Assembly: GCF_014643515.1 (NCBI RefSeq)
Contig: NZ_BMJP01000001.1
Location: 434,001-498,000 of the forward strand
DNA length: 64,000 nt
Direction of reading: 5' to 3'
DNA from: Sphingomonas prati
GTDB lineage: Bacteria; Pseudomonadota; Alphaproteobacteria; Sphingomonadales; Sphingomonadaceae
Of the stretch, positions 19,557-28,156 are shown one piece after another. Below the pieces are notes generated by a model, which was not told where the DNA came from, did not search any database, and saw nothing but the letters and a program-made list of their open reading frames with translations. Position numbers and translations under genes: made by a program. The stretch's first letter is position 1; each line of letters opens with the position of its first letter.

Positions 19557-20331
19557 CGCGGGCCAGATAAAACGGACTGATAAACCCCCTGCCGCTTCGG
19601 CCGCGTTCCCGAGAGACCATAAAGGCCGCTCTCTCGTTGCCGCCGGATGCCAGGCAGGGGGGCACGACTGGACGATCCCTATTGCGGCCTCCGGTCGTGC
19701 ACGCGGCGATCGCCCTCAGCCAGCGAACTCGCGGGCGATCTGGCCAACTCGCCGACATCGAACATCGACCGGCCGTGCGATGGCATCGAACCGTCGAAGG
19801 CTCTGGCCCGGTTTCCGGGAGTGACGGGGTCGCCAGCAACGGCGGCCTAGGCCCCTACCCGCCTGCCCCCCGGCCGAACCCAGATTCGGGTCATACGTGC
19901 AGCACCGCGTCTTTACCGGACGTCACCGGGTCTCCCTGTTCGACAGCTCAAATCCTGGTGCGGAGCACCGATTACGCATCGACGAAAACGACACAAATGT
20001 TCCGTTTTTAGTCCTACAATTACGAAGGTGCAATGTGCTGAAGGGCTCCTGAGATCTACGGACATGCCCGGCTATTTTCTGGTTTGCTTGCAACTCCGCC
20101 GCCTTGAGATCTGCAATGTTGACGGCTGCGGATCCCGCGACCAACCGCTCGTCATGCGACATTTTTGCTATGATCTCCGAGAAATTGTCTGCGTATATCG
20201 ATCGATCGTATGAGGGCGTCAGATCATTCGCTACGCGTGGCGGACGATACGGCAGCGGCGCACCGCGGACGATATCCAAGCGTCAAAAAGCAGGCGGTCC
20301 GTCGGGACCAGACCAGCTGGAGGAGGATGTG
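19557..20331. other. 775-bp intergenic region upstream of second receptor
   Basis: No convincing gene. The first half is GC-rich and resembles decayed coding sequence; the second half (about 19960-20230) is clearly AT-richer and probably holds the promoter and leader of the receptor gene. A 118-codon frame on the minus strand (19923-20279) has no ribosome-binding site or recognisable motif and I do not call it. Confidence 0.5.
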
Positions 20332-23175
20332 ATGAAGCGTTTCATGACTTACAATGGCCCCATCAAGGGTCTCAGCACGACCGTGTCACTGCTAGCACTC
20401 GTAGCAGTCGGTTCGACCGCGCAGGCTGCGACGCCACAAGATGGTGCGCCGACGCCGGTGCCGCCGGCAAGCACGGTCACTGCGCAACAGACCAGCGGCA
20501 CCGCCGCTCCGAGCGCTGATCAGGGTCAGGCGGTCGAGTCCGCACCCGTTGACGCAGCGGCGGCCGGCGACGATATCGTCGTCACCGGTGTTCGCGCGAG
20601 CCTCCAGTCCGCCCAGAACATCAAGCGCAACTCGGCGCAGATCGTCGACTCGATCGTCGCGGAAGATATCGGCAAGCTGCCGGACCGGAACATTGCGGAG
20701 GCGTTGCAGCGTATCTCTGGCATCCAGATCCAACGCAACTTCGGCGAAGGCAGTTCGGTCGCGATCCGCGGTCTCACGCAGGTTCGGACCGAGCTGAACG
20801 GGCGCGACATCTTCACCGCGAACAACTCCAGCAATTCGCTCAGCCTGGAAGACGTGCCTTCGGAGCTGCTCGCCGGGATCGACGTCTACAAGAACCCCTC
20901 CGCCGACCTGATCGAGGGCCAGCTCAGCGGGACGATCAACTTCCGCACGCGTAAGCCGTTCGACTTCGACGGGTTCAAGATTTCGGGTTCGGTGGCGAAC
21001 ACCTATTACGACCTGGTCAAGAAGAGCCAGCCGGCGGCATCGTTGCTCGTCAGCAATCGCTGGGACACCGGGATCGGTGAAATCGGCATCCTCGCAAGCG
21101 CTTCATATCAGAAGACCAGTTTCCGCCAGGATACGATCTCGACCGAGCCATTCTATACGCTGGATGAAAGCCTCAAGGCGGACGGGACGCCGAACAGCCC
21201 GTCGGACGTCGCCACCGCAGCCCTGCTGGGCCGGACCGGCCAGACCACCACGCTGCCGCACGGCACCGGCATCGGCGAAGTGTTCGGCGACCGCCGACGT
21301 CTCGGGATCGACGTCTCGCTGCAGTGGCGCCCGAGCGATACGCTGGAATTCACCGGCGAACTCTTCCGCAACGATTACAAGCTGTGGTCCTACGGCTACA
21401 GCTACTTCGCCTACACCAGCGGCGCATCGATCACGCCGCAAGCGGGGGCTCCGTTCACGTACGCGCCCAACGGTGATTTTCAGAGCGGAACGTTCACCGA
21501 CGTACCGATCGGCAACAACACCTCGATCGGCACGCGCCATTCCGTGACGACCGATTATTCACTCAACGCCAAATGGAAGCCGAACACCAACCTGACGGTC
21601 ACGGGCGATCTTCAATATGTCGATTCAAAGACGGACAACCTGAACTCGATCGTCGGGCTAAGCGGTGTCGCGACCACGTTGACGCAGGATATCTCGGGCG
21701 GGGTGCCCTCCTTCCAGATCACGTCGGCGGATGGCCTCACGAACGCCGCAACGTACAGCAACGCCTTCTACCTTGATAACCTCAACTACTCGAAGGGCAC
21801 CGACAAGGTCGGTCGCCTCGACGCCGAATATCGTTTCGACGGGGGTATCCTCAGCTCGATCAGGGCGGGCTTCCGGTTCGCGGATCGCCGCAACCGGACG
21901 AGCGATACCGGCTACCGATATACCGGGCTGACGGGCGCGGCGACCAACCTCCAATATGTCGACCTCAGCGGCTTCTTCCGCGGGCAGGCGGATCTGTTCG
22001 GTGATATCCAGGCTTTCTCGCTTCCGACCGTTCTGGACTACGACGCCACGCGAGCGGCGCTCGGCATCACGACGACGCCGGACTATGTCCCGAGCGGCAC
22101 CAATACGCAGGCACAGAAGACCTACACCGGCTACGCCGCGGCGTTCTTCAAGGCGGACGACCTGCCGGTGCCGATCGACGGCAACGTCGGCGTGCGGGTG
22201 GTGCAGAGCAAGGTCGCCGTCTCGGGATTTTATCAGCAGGTGGACCTGATCACCGCGCCCGACGGCACGCAGTCAACGGCGGCTCCGACCTTTACCGAGA
22301 TCAACGAAGCGAACAGCTACACGTCGGTCCTGCCGAGCCTCAATCTGCGCGGGCGCCTGACCGACCGGCTCCAGCTGCGCCTTGCCGCGTCGAAGAACAT
22401 CTCGCGGCCCGACTTCAACCAGCTCAATCCCAGCCTGACGATCACCGAGCCCGGCACCGCGCAGATCGACCAGCAGCACGTGACGTCGACCGGCAACCCG
22501 TATCTGAAGCCGATGAAGTCGACGAACTTCGATGCGTCGCTCGAATGGTATTTTGCGAAGAGCGGGTCGCTGACTGTCGCGGGCTTCTACAAGGATATCT
22601 CGAACTACATCCAGACGGTCATCACGCAACGCGACGTCACCTTTACCGACGGCGTCACCGCCACCTACGACGTCACCACCTACAACAACGCCAGCAAGGC
22701 CAAGGTGAAGGGTGCCGAAATCGCGTATCAGCAGTTCTTCGATTTCCTGCCGGGTCCGCTTGGCGGTCTCGGGGTCCAGGCGAACTTCACCTATGTCGAT
22801 TCACAGGCGCCAAGCCCGGCCAGCGACGGTCCGGTGACGCAATTGTCGCTCGAAGGGCTGTCGAAGTACAACTACAACCTGATCGGCATCTACGAACGCG
22901 GCCTGATCTCGGCCCGCGTGGCGTATAACTGGCGCAGCGAGTTCCTCGTGACGACCTCCGCGAACGGCACGGGCAACCTGCCGCAGTTCCAGAAAGCGTC
23001 GGGGCAGCTCGATGCCTCGATCACCGCCAACATCACGCCGCACTTCTCGCTGACGCTGAACGGGACCAACCTCACCAACACGGTGCGGTCGACCTATTAC
23101 GGCATCACCACCCGGCCGCGCGATCTGATCATGAGCGACCGGCAGGTCAGCGGTGTCGCGCGCATCACGTTCTGA
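20332..23175 (+). CDS. TonB-dependent receptor (second of the locus)
   Basis: An outer-membrane receptor of 947 residues. AGGAGG at 20321-20326 fixes the start; the frame is open to 20104 but that stretch lacks a signal. The signal peptide ends near STAQA; a Pro/Ala/Gln-rich linker leads to the TonB box region DDIVVTGVRASLQSAQNIKRN. The plug has LPDRNIAEALQRISGIQI, IRGLTQVRTELNGRDIF and VYKNPSADLIEGQLSGTINF. The barrel follows, and the protein ends in Phe. It belongs to the same sphingomonad/Caulobacter type as the receptor at 590-3640. It closes the sugar locus; two receptors may take up different oligosaccharides. Confidence 0.94.
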   Translation: MKRFMTYNGPIKGLSTTVSLLALVAVGSTAQAATPQDGAPTPVPPASTVTAQQTSGTAAPSADQGQAVESAPVDAAAAGDDIVVTGVRASLQSAQNIKRNSAQIVDSIVAEDIGKLPDRNIAEALQRISGIQIQRNFGEGSSVAIRGLTQVRTELNGRDIFTANNSSNSLSLEDVPSELLAGIDVYKNPSADLIEGQLSGTINFRTRKPFDFDGFKISGSVANTYYDLVKKSQPAASLLVSNRWDTGIGEIGILASASYQKTSFRQDTISTEPFYTLDESLKADGTPNSPSDVATAALLGRTGQTTTLPHGTGIGEVFGDRRRLGIDVSLQWRPSDTLEFTGELFRNDYKLWSYGYSYFAYTSGASITPQAGAPFTYAPNGDFQSGTFTDVPIGNNTSIGTRHSVTTDYSLNAKWKPNTNLTVTGDLQYVDSKTDNLNSIVGLSGVATTLTQDISGGVPSFQITSADGLTNAATYSNAFYLDNLNYSKGTDKVGRLDAEYRFDGGILSSIRAGFRFADRRNRTSDTGYRYTGLTGAATNLQYVDLSGFFRGQADLFGDIQAFSLPTVLDYDATRAALGITTTPDYVPSGTNTQAQKTYTGYAAAFFKADDLPVPIDGNVGVRVVQSKVAVSGFYQQVDLITAPDGTQSTAAPTFTEINEANSYTSVLPSLNLRGRLTDRLQLRLAASKNISRPDFNQLNPSLTITEPGTAQIDQQHVTSTGNPYLKPMKSTNFDASLEWYFAKSGSLTVAGFYKDISNYIQTVITQRDVTFTDGVTATYDVTTYNNASKAKVKGAEIAYQQFFDFLPGPLGGLGVQANFTYVDSQAPSPASDGPVTQLSLEGLSKYNYNLIGIYERGLISARVAYNWRSEFLVTTSANGTGNLPQFQKASGQLDASITANITPHFSLTLNGTNLTNTVRSTYYGITTRPRDLIMSDRQVSGVARITF

Positions 23176-23190
23176 TCGGGCGAATTACGT

Positions 23191-23231
23191 GCCGGGAGTC
23201 GGCCGGACCTTGGTTCCGGTCGGTTCCCGGC
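23191..23231 (+). terminator. Stem-loop after second receptor gene
   Basis: GCCGGGA-GTCGGCCGGA pairs with TCCGGTCGGTTCCCGGC in a near-perfect inverted repeat 15 bases after the receptor stop. There is no T-run, so it is a stem-loop with likely terminator or mRNA-end function, not a classic intrinsic terminator. Confidence 0.5.
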
Positions 23232-23350
23232 AGGCAGCATGACCGCATAAATCCGAACGTCTGTACCGAGATACTGCTGGTCCGACGCGACACTTCGGGA
23301 CTGCAGCGAGACACCAGTTTTCCTAGGTTCACTAGTAAAACGGTAAGTAT

Positions 23351-23364
23351 TGGCGGAGACGGAG
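23351..23364. repeat. Left attachment repeat of the tRNA-Ser island
   Basis: TGGCGGAGACGGAG is identical to the complement of the last 14 bases of tRNA-Ser(GCU) including CCA. The match stops on both sides of the 14 bp. It lies between the second receptor gene and the integrase gene, as expected for an att site. Confidence 0.85.
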
Positions 23365-23505
23365 TCCGCCTAACGTAATCATCTGGACAGATCCCGGCGG
23401 CGCACATCTGGTTCAGCACAGAGGTGAAACGGCCTCTTTCTGTCGCTGGGGCTTTCCTGAATTATCTTGACAGCGCAGCCGCGTGGTGGGAGTTCTGGTG
23501 GGGCT

Positions 23506-24696
23506 ATGACACCTGACCCCACCGTCCGCCGCCAGTCCAAAATTACCATCGCGGAGCTCAACGCGCTGCGCGAGCCCGGTCGTCATTCCGTTGGTGACGG
23601 GCTACTGCTGGTAGTGGGGGCAAGCGGATCCAGATCCTGGCTGGCGCGCATACGTGACGCAAACTCACGCCGACGGGATATCGGGCTGGGTCAGTATCCG
23701 GAAATCTCGCTTAAGGAAGCGCGTGAGCGCGGTGCGGCGCTACGCAAGCAGGTACGTGACGGCCTCGATCCAGTCGTCGAGAAGCGCAAGGCACGCGAAG
23801 TTACGCCAACGTTCAAGGACGCCGCCGAAAAGGCTCATGGCGAGCGCACCGCAGGCTTCAGGAACAGGAAGCACGCAGCGCAGTGGATCACGACGCTACG
23901 GGACTATGCCTATCCGCACTTCGGCAACCTGCCGGTCAACAAGGTGACGGGGCCGATGATCGTTCAGGCCATGAAACCAATCTGGTCGGAGAAGCCGGAA
24001 ACCGCGCGCCGGACGTTGCAACGTATCGGGACTGTGATCGCGTGGTCGGCTGCACATGGTTATTGCGACAATGAGGCTCCGATGAAGTCGATCCTCATGG
24101 GTCTTCCCCCACAAACTAAGACCAAGAAGAACCATGCGGCGATACCATATGTCGACGCTCCGGCATTCATGACGGCACTTTGTGGGGCAGAGGATACGCT
24201 GGGCCGGCAAGTCCTGCAGCTCGTCATTCTGACGGCAGGGCGTTCGAACGAGATCCGCGGTGCGACTTGGAGCGAGGTCGATCTCGATCGCGCAATCTGG
24301 ACGGTCCCGGCCGACCGTATCAAGATGGGTAAGGAGCATCGGGTCCCTCTGTCAGCTCCAGCGCATGCCTTGCTGTCGCGCCTACACGCTTTTCGAACCG
24401 AGGCTGATCTGATCTTTCCCTCGTACACTGGCAGAGCCATCAGCGACGTAGCAGTTTCGAAAGTCATGCGGGAGATGGGTAGTACCGCGACCGTCCATGG
24501 TTGGCGGTCGACCTTTCGCGACTGGGGCGCCGAAGAAACCAGTGTCGACAAGGATACTATTGAAAAGGCACTAGCCCACCAGGTCGTTAATGCTGTCGAA
24601 CGCGCCTACCGACGCGGCGACCTTTTGGAAAAGCGCAGAGCACTGATGGAGGATTGGGCGAAGTTCCTTTTCGGCGAGCCAGAGGCGTTGCCGTGA
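23506..24696 (+). CDS. Tyrosine recombinase (P4-type integrase)
   Basis: An integrase of 396 residues with an N-terminal DUF4102-like arm-binding domain (DGLLLVVGASGSRSWLARI, IGLGQYPEISLKEAR), a SAM-like core-binding domain and a catalytic domain. Catalytic residues are visible: Arg in TAGRSNEIRG, the H-x-x-R box in VHGWRSTFRDW, His in LAHQVVNAVE and Tyr in ERAYRR. It points into the element from the left repeat and would recombine the tRNA-Ser sites. An in-frame TTG lies 39 bases upstream; the ATG at 23506 has GTGGGG before it and was preferred. Its stop overlaps the next start by 4 bp. Confidence 0.92.
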   Translation: MTPDPTVRRQSKITIAELNALREPGRHSVGDGLLLVVGASGSRSWLARIRDANSRRRDIGLGQYPEISLKEARERGAALRKQVRDGLDPVVEKRKAREVTPTFKDAAEKAHGERTAGFRNRKHAAQWITTLRDYAYPHFGNLPVNKVTGPMIVQAMKPIWSEKPETARRTLQRIGTVIAWSAAHGYCDNEAPMKSILMGLPPQTKTKKNHAAIPYVDAPAFMTALCGAEDTLGRQVLQLVILTAGRSNEIRGATWSEVDLDRAIWTVPADRIKMGKEHRVPLSAPAHALLSRLHAFRTEADLIFPSYTGRAISDVAVSKVMREMGSTATVHGWRSTFRDWGAEETSVDKDTIEKALAHQVVNAVERAYRRGDLLEKRRALMEDWAKFLFGEPEALP

Positions 24697-25349
24697 CCAG
24701 CGGTTCCAATTTCAACCAGTCGTATCCTGGATTTCACGGTGTCGTCGACGTGGTCTCCTCGGACGACTTGGTGCCTTCTGAACGGCGACGGCTGCGCGAT
24801 GACGTTCAAACAATTATTGAGGGTGCGGAAGATCCCAATGCCTTCTTCGCAGATATCGTTTGGGAAGTGCGTGCACTCCGTTGCATGCAAACTCTTGATT
24901 ACGAGCGTACCAACAAAGCCCGTCTAGCAGAGGCAAAGGCGGCAATCGACGCTCTGGACCGAGGTGAACCGATGCCGAGGCTGAGCCAGATTGGCCTGAA
25001 TCATATGGCGTATGTTCGCGAACAGATGCCGAATGTTTGCGATCGAGCCCGTCTAACTACCCTCAAATCTGCCCTGCCCAAAGTAGGAAGTCGTCGCCCG
25101 CCCGACGATTCCTTAGTGCTGAGTGCTGTAGCGCTCGCTCGAATATTCAGTGCCAATGTGCCGGGTACGCCAACTTCGGAGAAAGAACGGCCGTTCGTAA
25201 TTTTGCTTCAAGCCGTTGCCAAGGCTGCTGGCAGAAAGAGCTGTACTGCGCTGCACGGCGTCGCAGAGGAAGCACTGAGGATCGAACTGGAGGCTTACAG
25301 CCCTGGAGTAACAATCCATGGTCGTTCAGAGCGGCGAACGTCGTTCTGA
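24693..25349 (+). CDS. Unknown protein coupled to the integrase
   Basis: A predicted soluble, mainly helical protein of 218 residues that I do not recognise. The GTG start overlaps the integrase TGA (GTGA), which implies translational coupling. Visible segments are an acidic N-terminal half (LVPSERRRLRDDVQTIIEG, AFFADIVWEVRALRCMQTL) and a basic C-terminus. There is no signal peptide or membrane segment. Position directly after an integrase suggests an accessory role in integration, excision or element control, but this is only context. Confidence 0.65.
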   Translation: MTSGSNFNQSYPGFHGVVDVVSSDDLVPSERRRLRDDVQTIIEGAEDPNAFFADIVWEVRALRCMQTLDYERTNKARLAEAKAAIDALDRGEPMPRLSQIGLNHMAYVREQMPNVCDRARLTTLKSALPKVGSRRPPDDSLVLSAVALARIFSANVPGTPTSEKERPFVILLQAVAKAAGRKSCTALHGVAEEALRIELEAYSPGVTIHGRSERRTSF

Positions 25350-25355
25350 ATTCTA

Positions 25356-25395
25356 GCCGGGAGTCCTCTCCTGAACATCACTGCTAGCTCCCGGC
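25356..25395 (+). terminator. Stem-loop after the integrase pair
   Basis: GCCGGGAG (25356-25363) and CTCCCGGC (25388-25395) form a perfect 8-bp stem with a 24-base loop, just after the stop at 25349 and before the AlpA-like gene. There is no T-run. Confidence 0.35.
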
Positions 25396-25425
25396 ACGTC
25401 ATGATTCGTTCTGGGAACAAACATT

Positions 25426-25587
25426 ATGCGTGCAGTCACTATCTCCATCGCGGACGCCGTTGAGATTTCCGGCCTGAGCCAGGCAACGCTTTACCGTCTG
25501 ATCGATCGCGGCAAGCTGGCAACCGTCAAGATTGGTCGCCGCCGGCTTGTCCGGCTGGACTCGCTCGAGCAGTTGATTGCTGCCTAG
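25426..25587 (+). CDS. Small AlpA/excisionase-type HTH regulator
   Basis: A protein of 53 residues reading MRAVTISIADAVEISGLSQ, then ATLYRLIDRGKLATVKIGRR and a short tail. This is the winged-helix MerR/excisionase (HTH_17) fold used by AlpA-type proteins, which control integrase and excision in P4-like elements. It lies between the integrase pair and the Rep-like gene, the usual place for such a switch. It is shorter than many family members but has the full helix-turn-helix and wing. Confidence 0.75.
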   Translation: MRAVTISIADAVEISGLSQATLYRLIDRGKLATVKIGRRRLVRLDSLEQLIAA

Positions 25588-25600
25588 AGCAAGGCGCCGC

Positions 25601-25645
25601 GCCTAACGGCAGTCGACCAGACTGCCTAACGGCAGTCGACCAGAC
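25601..25645. repeat. Two tandem 22-bp repeats
   Basis: GCCTAACGGCAGTCGACCAG plus AC occurs at 25601-25622 and again at 25624-25645, a 23-bp period. Each unit contains the palindromic GTCGAC. The pair lies 14 bp after the AlpA-like stop and about 100 bp before the Rep-like gene, so it may be a binding site or a recent duplication. Confidence 0.6.
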
Positions 25646-25745
25646 GCTCACTGCCCCCCGTTATCAGCTGGTTGTTCGCGCTCGCCCTGTTGAGCGAGCC
25701 CAAAACTGTGGGTCTTGAACGCCACCTTCGAGAACGCGAAAGCCG

Positions 25746-26456
25746 ATGGAGCCATCGAGCCAAATGAAAAAGCAGAATCCCAAGAAAACCGCCATTCCGA
25801 GCGATTTGGAACGTACGGCCTCACGCGCGTATGTTTCTAGTTTATCTCTCAACCCCGCTGATTCCAAGCTTCGACAGGGGGGCACATCCGAGAGGCTGAG
25901 CGACAAACAGGTTCATGAGGTGATTGCAGAAGCCGACTATGCTCTTGCCGAGTTGCCGCTCAACCGGTTCGTCACGATCGACTGGGAGCGGGCGGGCGTC
26001 GACGATGCCGCAGCGGCAACTCGGACCTTCCTGAAGCTCGCGACCGATTTTTGCCGTTCCCACGACCGGGCATTCGCCTACATTTGGGTGATCGAGCCTT
26101 GTCTAACGGTCGGCATCCACGTGCACATTTTGATGCACTTGGATCACGATCTCGCCAAGCGGTTCTCGCAGCTTCAGGGTGGCTGGGTGAAGAAGGCCGG
26201 TGGCCGGTCAGCCAAAGGCATTCGCAAGACCAAGCATGTCGGCAAGCACCGTACCGCGTATCTCCGCCGAGCGCAGGACAGCGGTGCGTTCGCAGCCCAT
26301 CATCGGTTTGTCTCGAATTACATCCTTAAATATTGTAGTTTTGAGACTGCGCGAGAACTCAATTTCACAGAGCGGGCCCGGTCTGGTCTGGTGGTCGGCC
26401 AGCGCACCGGGTGCTCGCGCAACCTGGCTCCGCAGGCGCGTCTTGCGACCCGCTAG
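25746..26456 (+). CDS. HUH-type replication-initiator-like protein
   Basis: A protein of up to 236 residues. GIHVHILMHLDHDL contains the H-x-H metal motif of HUH endonucleases, and FVSNYILKYCSF further on has a Tyr-x-x-Lys that fits the catalytic tyrosine motif. FVTIDWERAG and FAYIWVIEPC before the H-x-H fit the first beta strands. This arrangement is known from rolling-circle initiators and inovirus- or satellite-type Rep proteins. It follows the AlpA-like gene, so the element may replicate after excision. An ATG at 25764 (MKKQNPKK) is an equally good start. The family call is by motif only. Confidence 0.55.
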   Translation: MEPSSQMKKQNPKKTAIPSDLERTASRAYVSSLSLNPADSKLRQGGTSERLSDKQVHEVIAEADYALAELPLNRFVTIDWERAGVDDAAAATRTFLKLATDFCRSHDRAFAYIWVIEPCLTVGIHVHILMHLDHDLAKRFSQLQGGWVKKAGGRSAKGIRKTKHVGKHRTAYLRRAQDSGAFAAHHRFVSNYILKYCSFETARELNFTERARSGLVVGQRTGCSRNLAPQARLATR

Positions 26457-26872
26457 CTACCATCGGCCATGGAGGGTGTCACGTAGGACTGAGGGTCGCT
26501 TACCCTCCCGCAGACTGAAACGTTTCCGCCAAAAGTTTCCGGTAATTTGCACCTGCAGCGACGCATTTCCAAGGTTTTCTATCGGTTATTACCGAAAATC
26601 GCATACGAGTGACATTCTCATACGCCCCGCCGATCGACCAGGCGCCCCACTGGTTACCGCGGATCCTGGCTCAGCGCGTCGTCTCGCTCTCGCCTCGTTC
26701 GGAAGTCCTGTTCGTAGCAACGAGCCGGTCAAGGTGAACGGCGACCGATTGACGGTATGTGGCTTCCTCCGAAGTTGCACACTCCTCGGCCAGACGTCGA
26801 TGAACGCGGGCTAGCGCTCCCAGTGGTCCTGCCGTGGACCGGCGCTGTCGTCGTTACTCGGTAAGTCGTTGT
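26457..26872. other. 416-bp gap after the Rep-like gene
   Basis: No supported gene. It holds a lower-GC stretch (about 26530-26610) with a small hairpin TCGGT-TATT-ACCGA (26582-26595) and a nearby TTTCCGGTAAT. This could be a replication or nicking site for the Rep-like protein, but I see no family consensus. Confidence 0.35.
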
Positions 26873-27223
26873 TCACGGTTGCTGCCTTGCGTGCTGAAGC
26901 GCTCCCACGATAATGAGAAGGACGAGTGGTATCCCAATCGCCCACAGCGGCACATTGTCGCGCTGCTCCATTGCGTGACGGATGCAGATGTCGTGCTCGG
27001 CCCCTGATAGGAAGTCTATACATTCCTCTACCCTGTCACCAGCGATACGATATTGGAGCGTCGCGTAGCCAAGCCAGGCCGCTCCGATGCCCCACGGGAA
27101 GAAGCGGCGGCGCCATGTTGGCGTCCCCCCCCGGTCATCGGGCCACACCGCCAGCCCGGACGCGAAATGCTGCCCAGCCAGTCGCTGCCCGTGAAGAAAG
27201 CGCTGGCGGTGGTGCCGTGACAC
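26873..27223 (-). CDS. Small protein with two predicted membrane helices
   Basis: Up to 116 residues from a GTG start; a GTG at residue 26 (VWPDDRGGTP) may be the real start. Two hydrophobic segments are visible, FFPWGIGAAWLGYATLQY and VPLWAIGIPLVLLIIVGAL, with a Cys-containing loop between them (EECIDFLSGAEHDICIRHA). No family is recognised. The reading in this frame is much more protein-like than in the overlapping frames, but there is no clear ribosome-binding site. It converges on nothing and stands alone within the island. Confidence 0.45.
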   Translation of the reverse strand: MSRHHRQRFLHGQRLAGQHFASGLAVWPDDRGGTPTWRRRFFPWGIGAAWLGYATLQYRIAGDRVEECIDFLSGAEHDICIRHAMEQRDNVPLWAIGIPLVLLIIVGALQHARQQP

Positions 27224-27361
27224 GGATCGGCGAAGGAGACGTTCCTCGTACGTATCGCTGTTCCATAGGCCTCTCCCGTTAGGTCACGAACAGGGATGGC
27301 ACAGTAAAGATGGGCCGTAAATGCCGTGGTCGCAGGTGGTCGGCTGCGGGAAGTGGCCTGA

Positions 27362-27607
27362 GTGGCACGTATTTCCGGCAAACTGGATCCAAACGGCAGG
27401 CTCGTCCGGCTGGGAGAGGCGATCCGTGATGAGCGTCAGCGTATCGGGATCTCCCAGGAAGCGTTAGCTGACGAGGCAGGTCTCGATAGGTCTCACCTCG
27501 GCCGCATCGAGCGAGGGGAGCGCAACGTCACGCTGCTCAACCTTGTCAGAATCGCAGATGGCTTGGGCTTACGCACGTCCGACATACTGAGCCGGGCCGA
27601 ACTGTAG
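27362..27607 (+). CDS. XRE-family regulator, restriction-controller (C-protein) like
   Basis: An 81-residue protein from a GTG start, containing a complete helix-turn-helix: LGEAIRDERQRIGISQEAL, ADEAGLDRSHLGRIERGERN, VTLLNLVRIADGLGL. Length and the ERGERNVTLLNLVRIA stretch resemble controller proteins of restriction-modification systems. The adjacent minus-strand region has traces of a broken gene with a nuclease-like segment, so this may be the surviving controller of a lost system. It could instead be a general element repressor. Confidence 0.75.
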   Translation: MARISGKLDPNGRLVRLGEAIRDERQRIGISQEALADEAGLDRSHLGRIERGERNVTLLNLVRIADGLGLRTSDILSRAEL

Positions 27608-27619
27608 GTTGAGCTGAAG

Positions 27620-28048
27620 CACTCCTGACAAGACTCGCGGCGAGAGTCTTCGCGAGTGACCTTCCATGTCACCTGACGGGGCTCCTGTCGGGTCTGCTCA
27701 AGTAGCACTGAGTGATCAATAGCCACATTCTTCACGGCGGGCGCCAAGGGCGCGACCGCCTGCTTGATGTCGATCAGCGCGTGGTCGGTAGCGTGAGACG
27801 TTTTCCGGTCTGACACAGGTCGTACGAGTGCTGGTTCGACTGGTTGGGTGGAGGTCTTTACGCCACGCTTACCGACCAGCATGGCAGCTCGTCACTTCGA
27901 GACCGAAGGACCCGTCGGGACCGTCCACGTCGAAATCGGGATGGGTCTGGTTGGTAAGATGCCACACCTCTCCGAGCATGCGCGCGGCGCAAGCGGCGAA
28001 CGCGACCTCCTCTTGCCGTTGGCGATCCGCAATGTCTGACGTGGCGAC
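27620..28048 (-). pseudogene. Possible broken nuclease-like gene
   Basis: Two adjacent minus-strand frames look like pieces of one protein. The first (28048 to about 27885) reads ARMLGEVWHLTNQTHPDFDV, then DGPDGSFGLEVTSCHAGR and stops at TAA. Loss of one base would run it straight into the second (27882 onwards), KRGVKTSTQPVEP. The D-F-x-V-D...LEVT pattern could be a PD-(D/E)xK-type core, though too short to be sure. The first frame has a stop right upstream and no good start, so the 5' end is also missing. The second half is of doubtful coding character. Confidence 0.35.
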
Positions 28049-28156
28049 CTATCCCCCTAGACGTGCTCGCACCTTGGTACTGGATCATGGACGACCGCGC
28101 ATCCCTCTGCCGGCGGACGCGGAGCGACCGCACCGACGCGCAACCCTGGCCCCCGG

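Noticed and set aside
19923-20279. 118-codon minus-strand frame before the second receptor
   Set aside because: More protein-like than most shadows, but no ribosome-binding site or recognisable motif, and it covers the likely promoter region.
25601-25645. CRISPR-like array
   Set aside because: Only two units with a 1-bp gap; there are no spacers and no cas genes.
25664-25906. 80-codon minus-strand frame with a hydrophobic stretch
   Set aside because: Overlaps the start of the Rep-like gene, lacks a ribosome-binding site, and the hydrophobic part is antisense to Lys/Gln codons.
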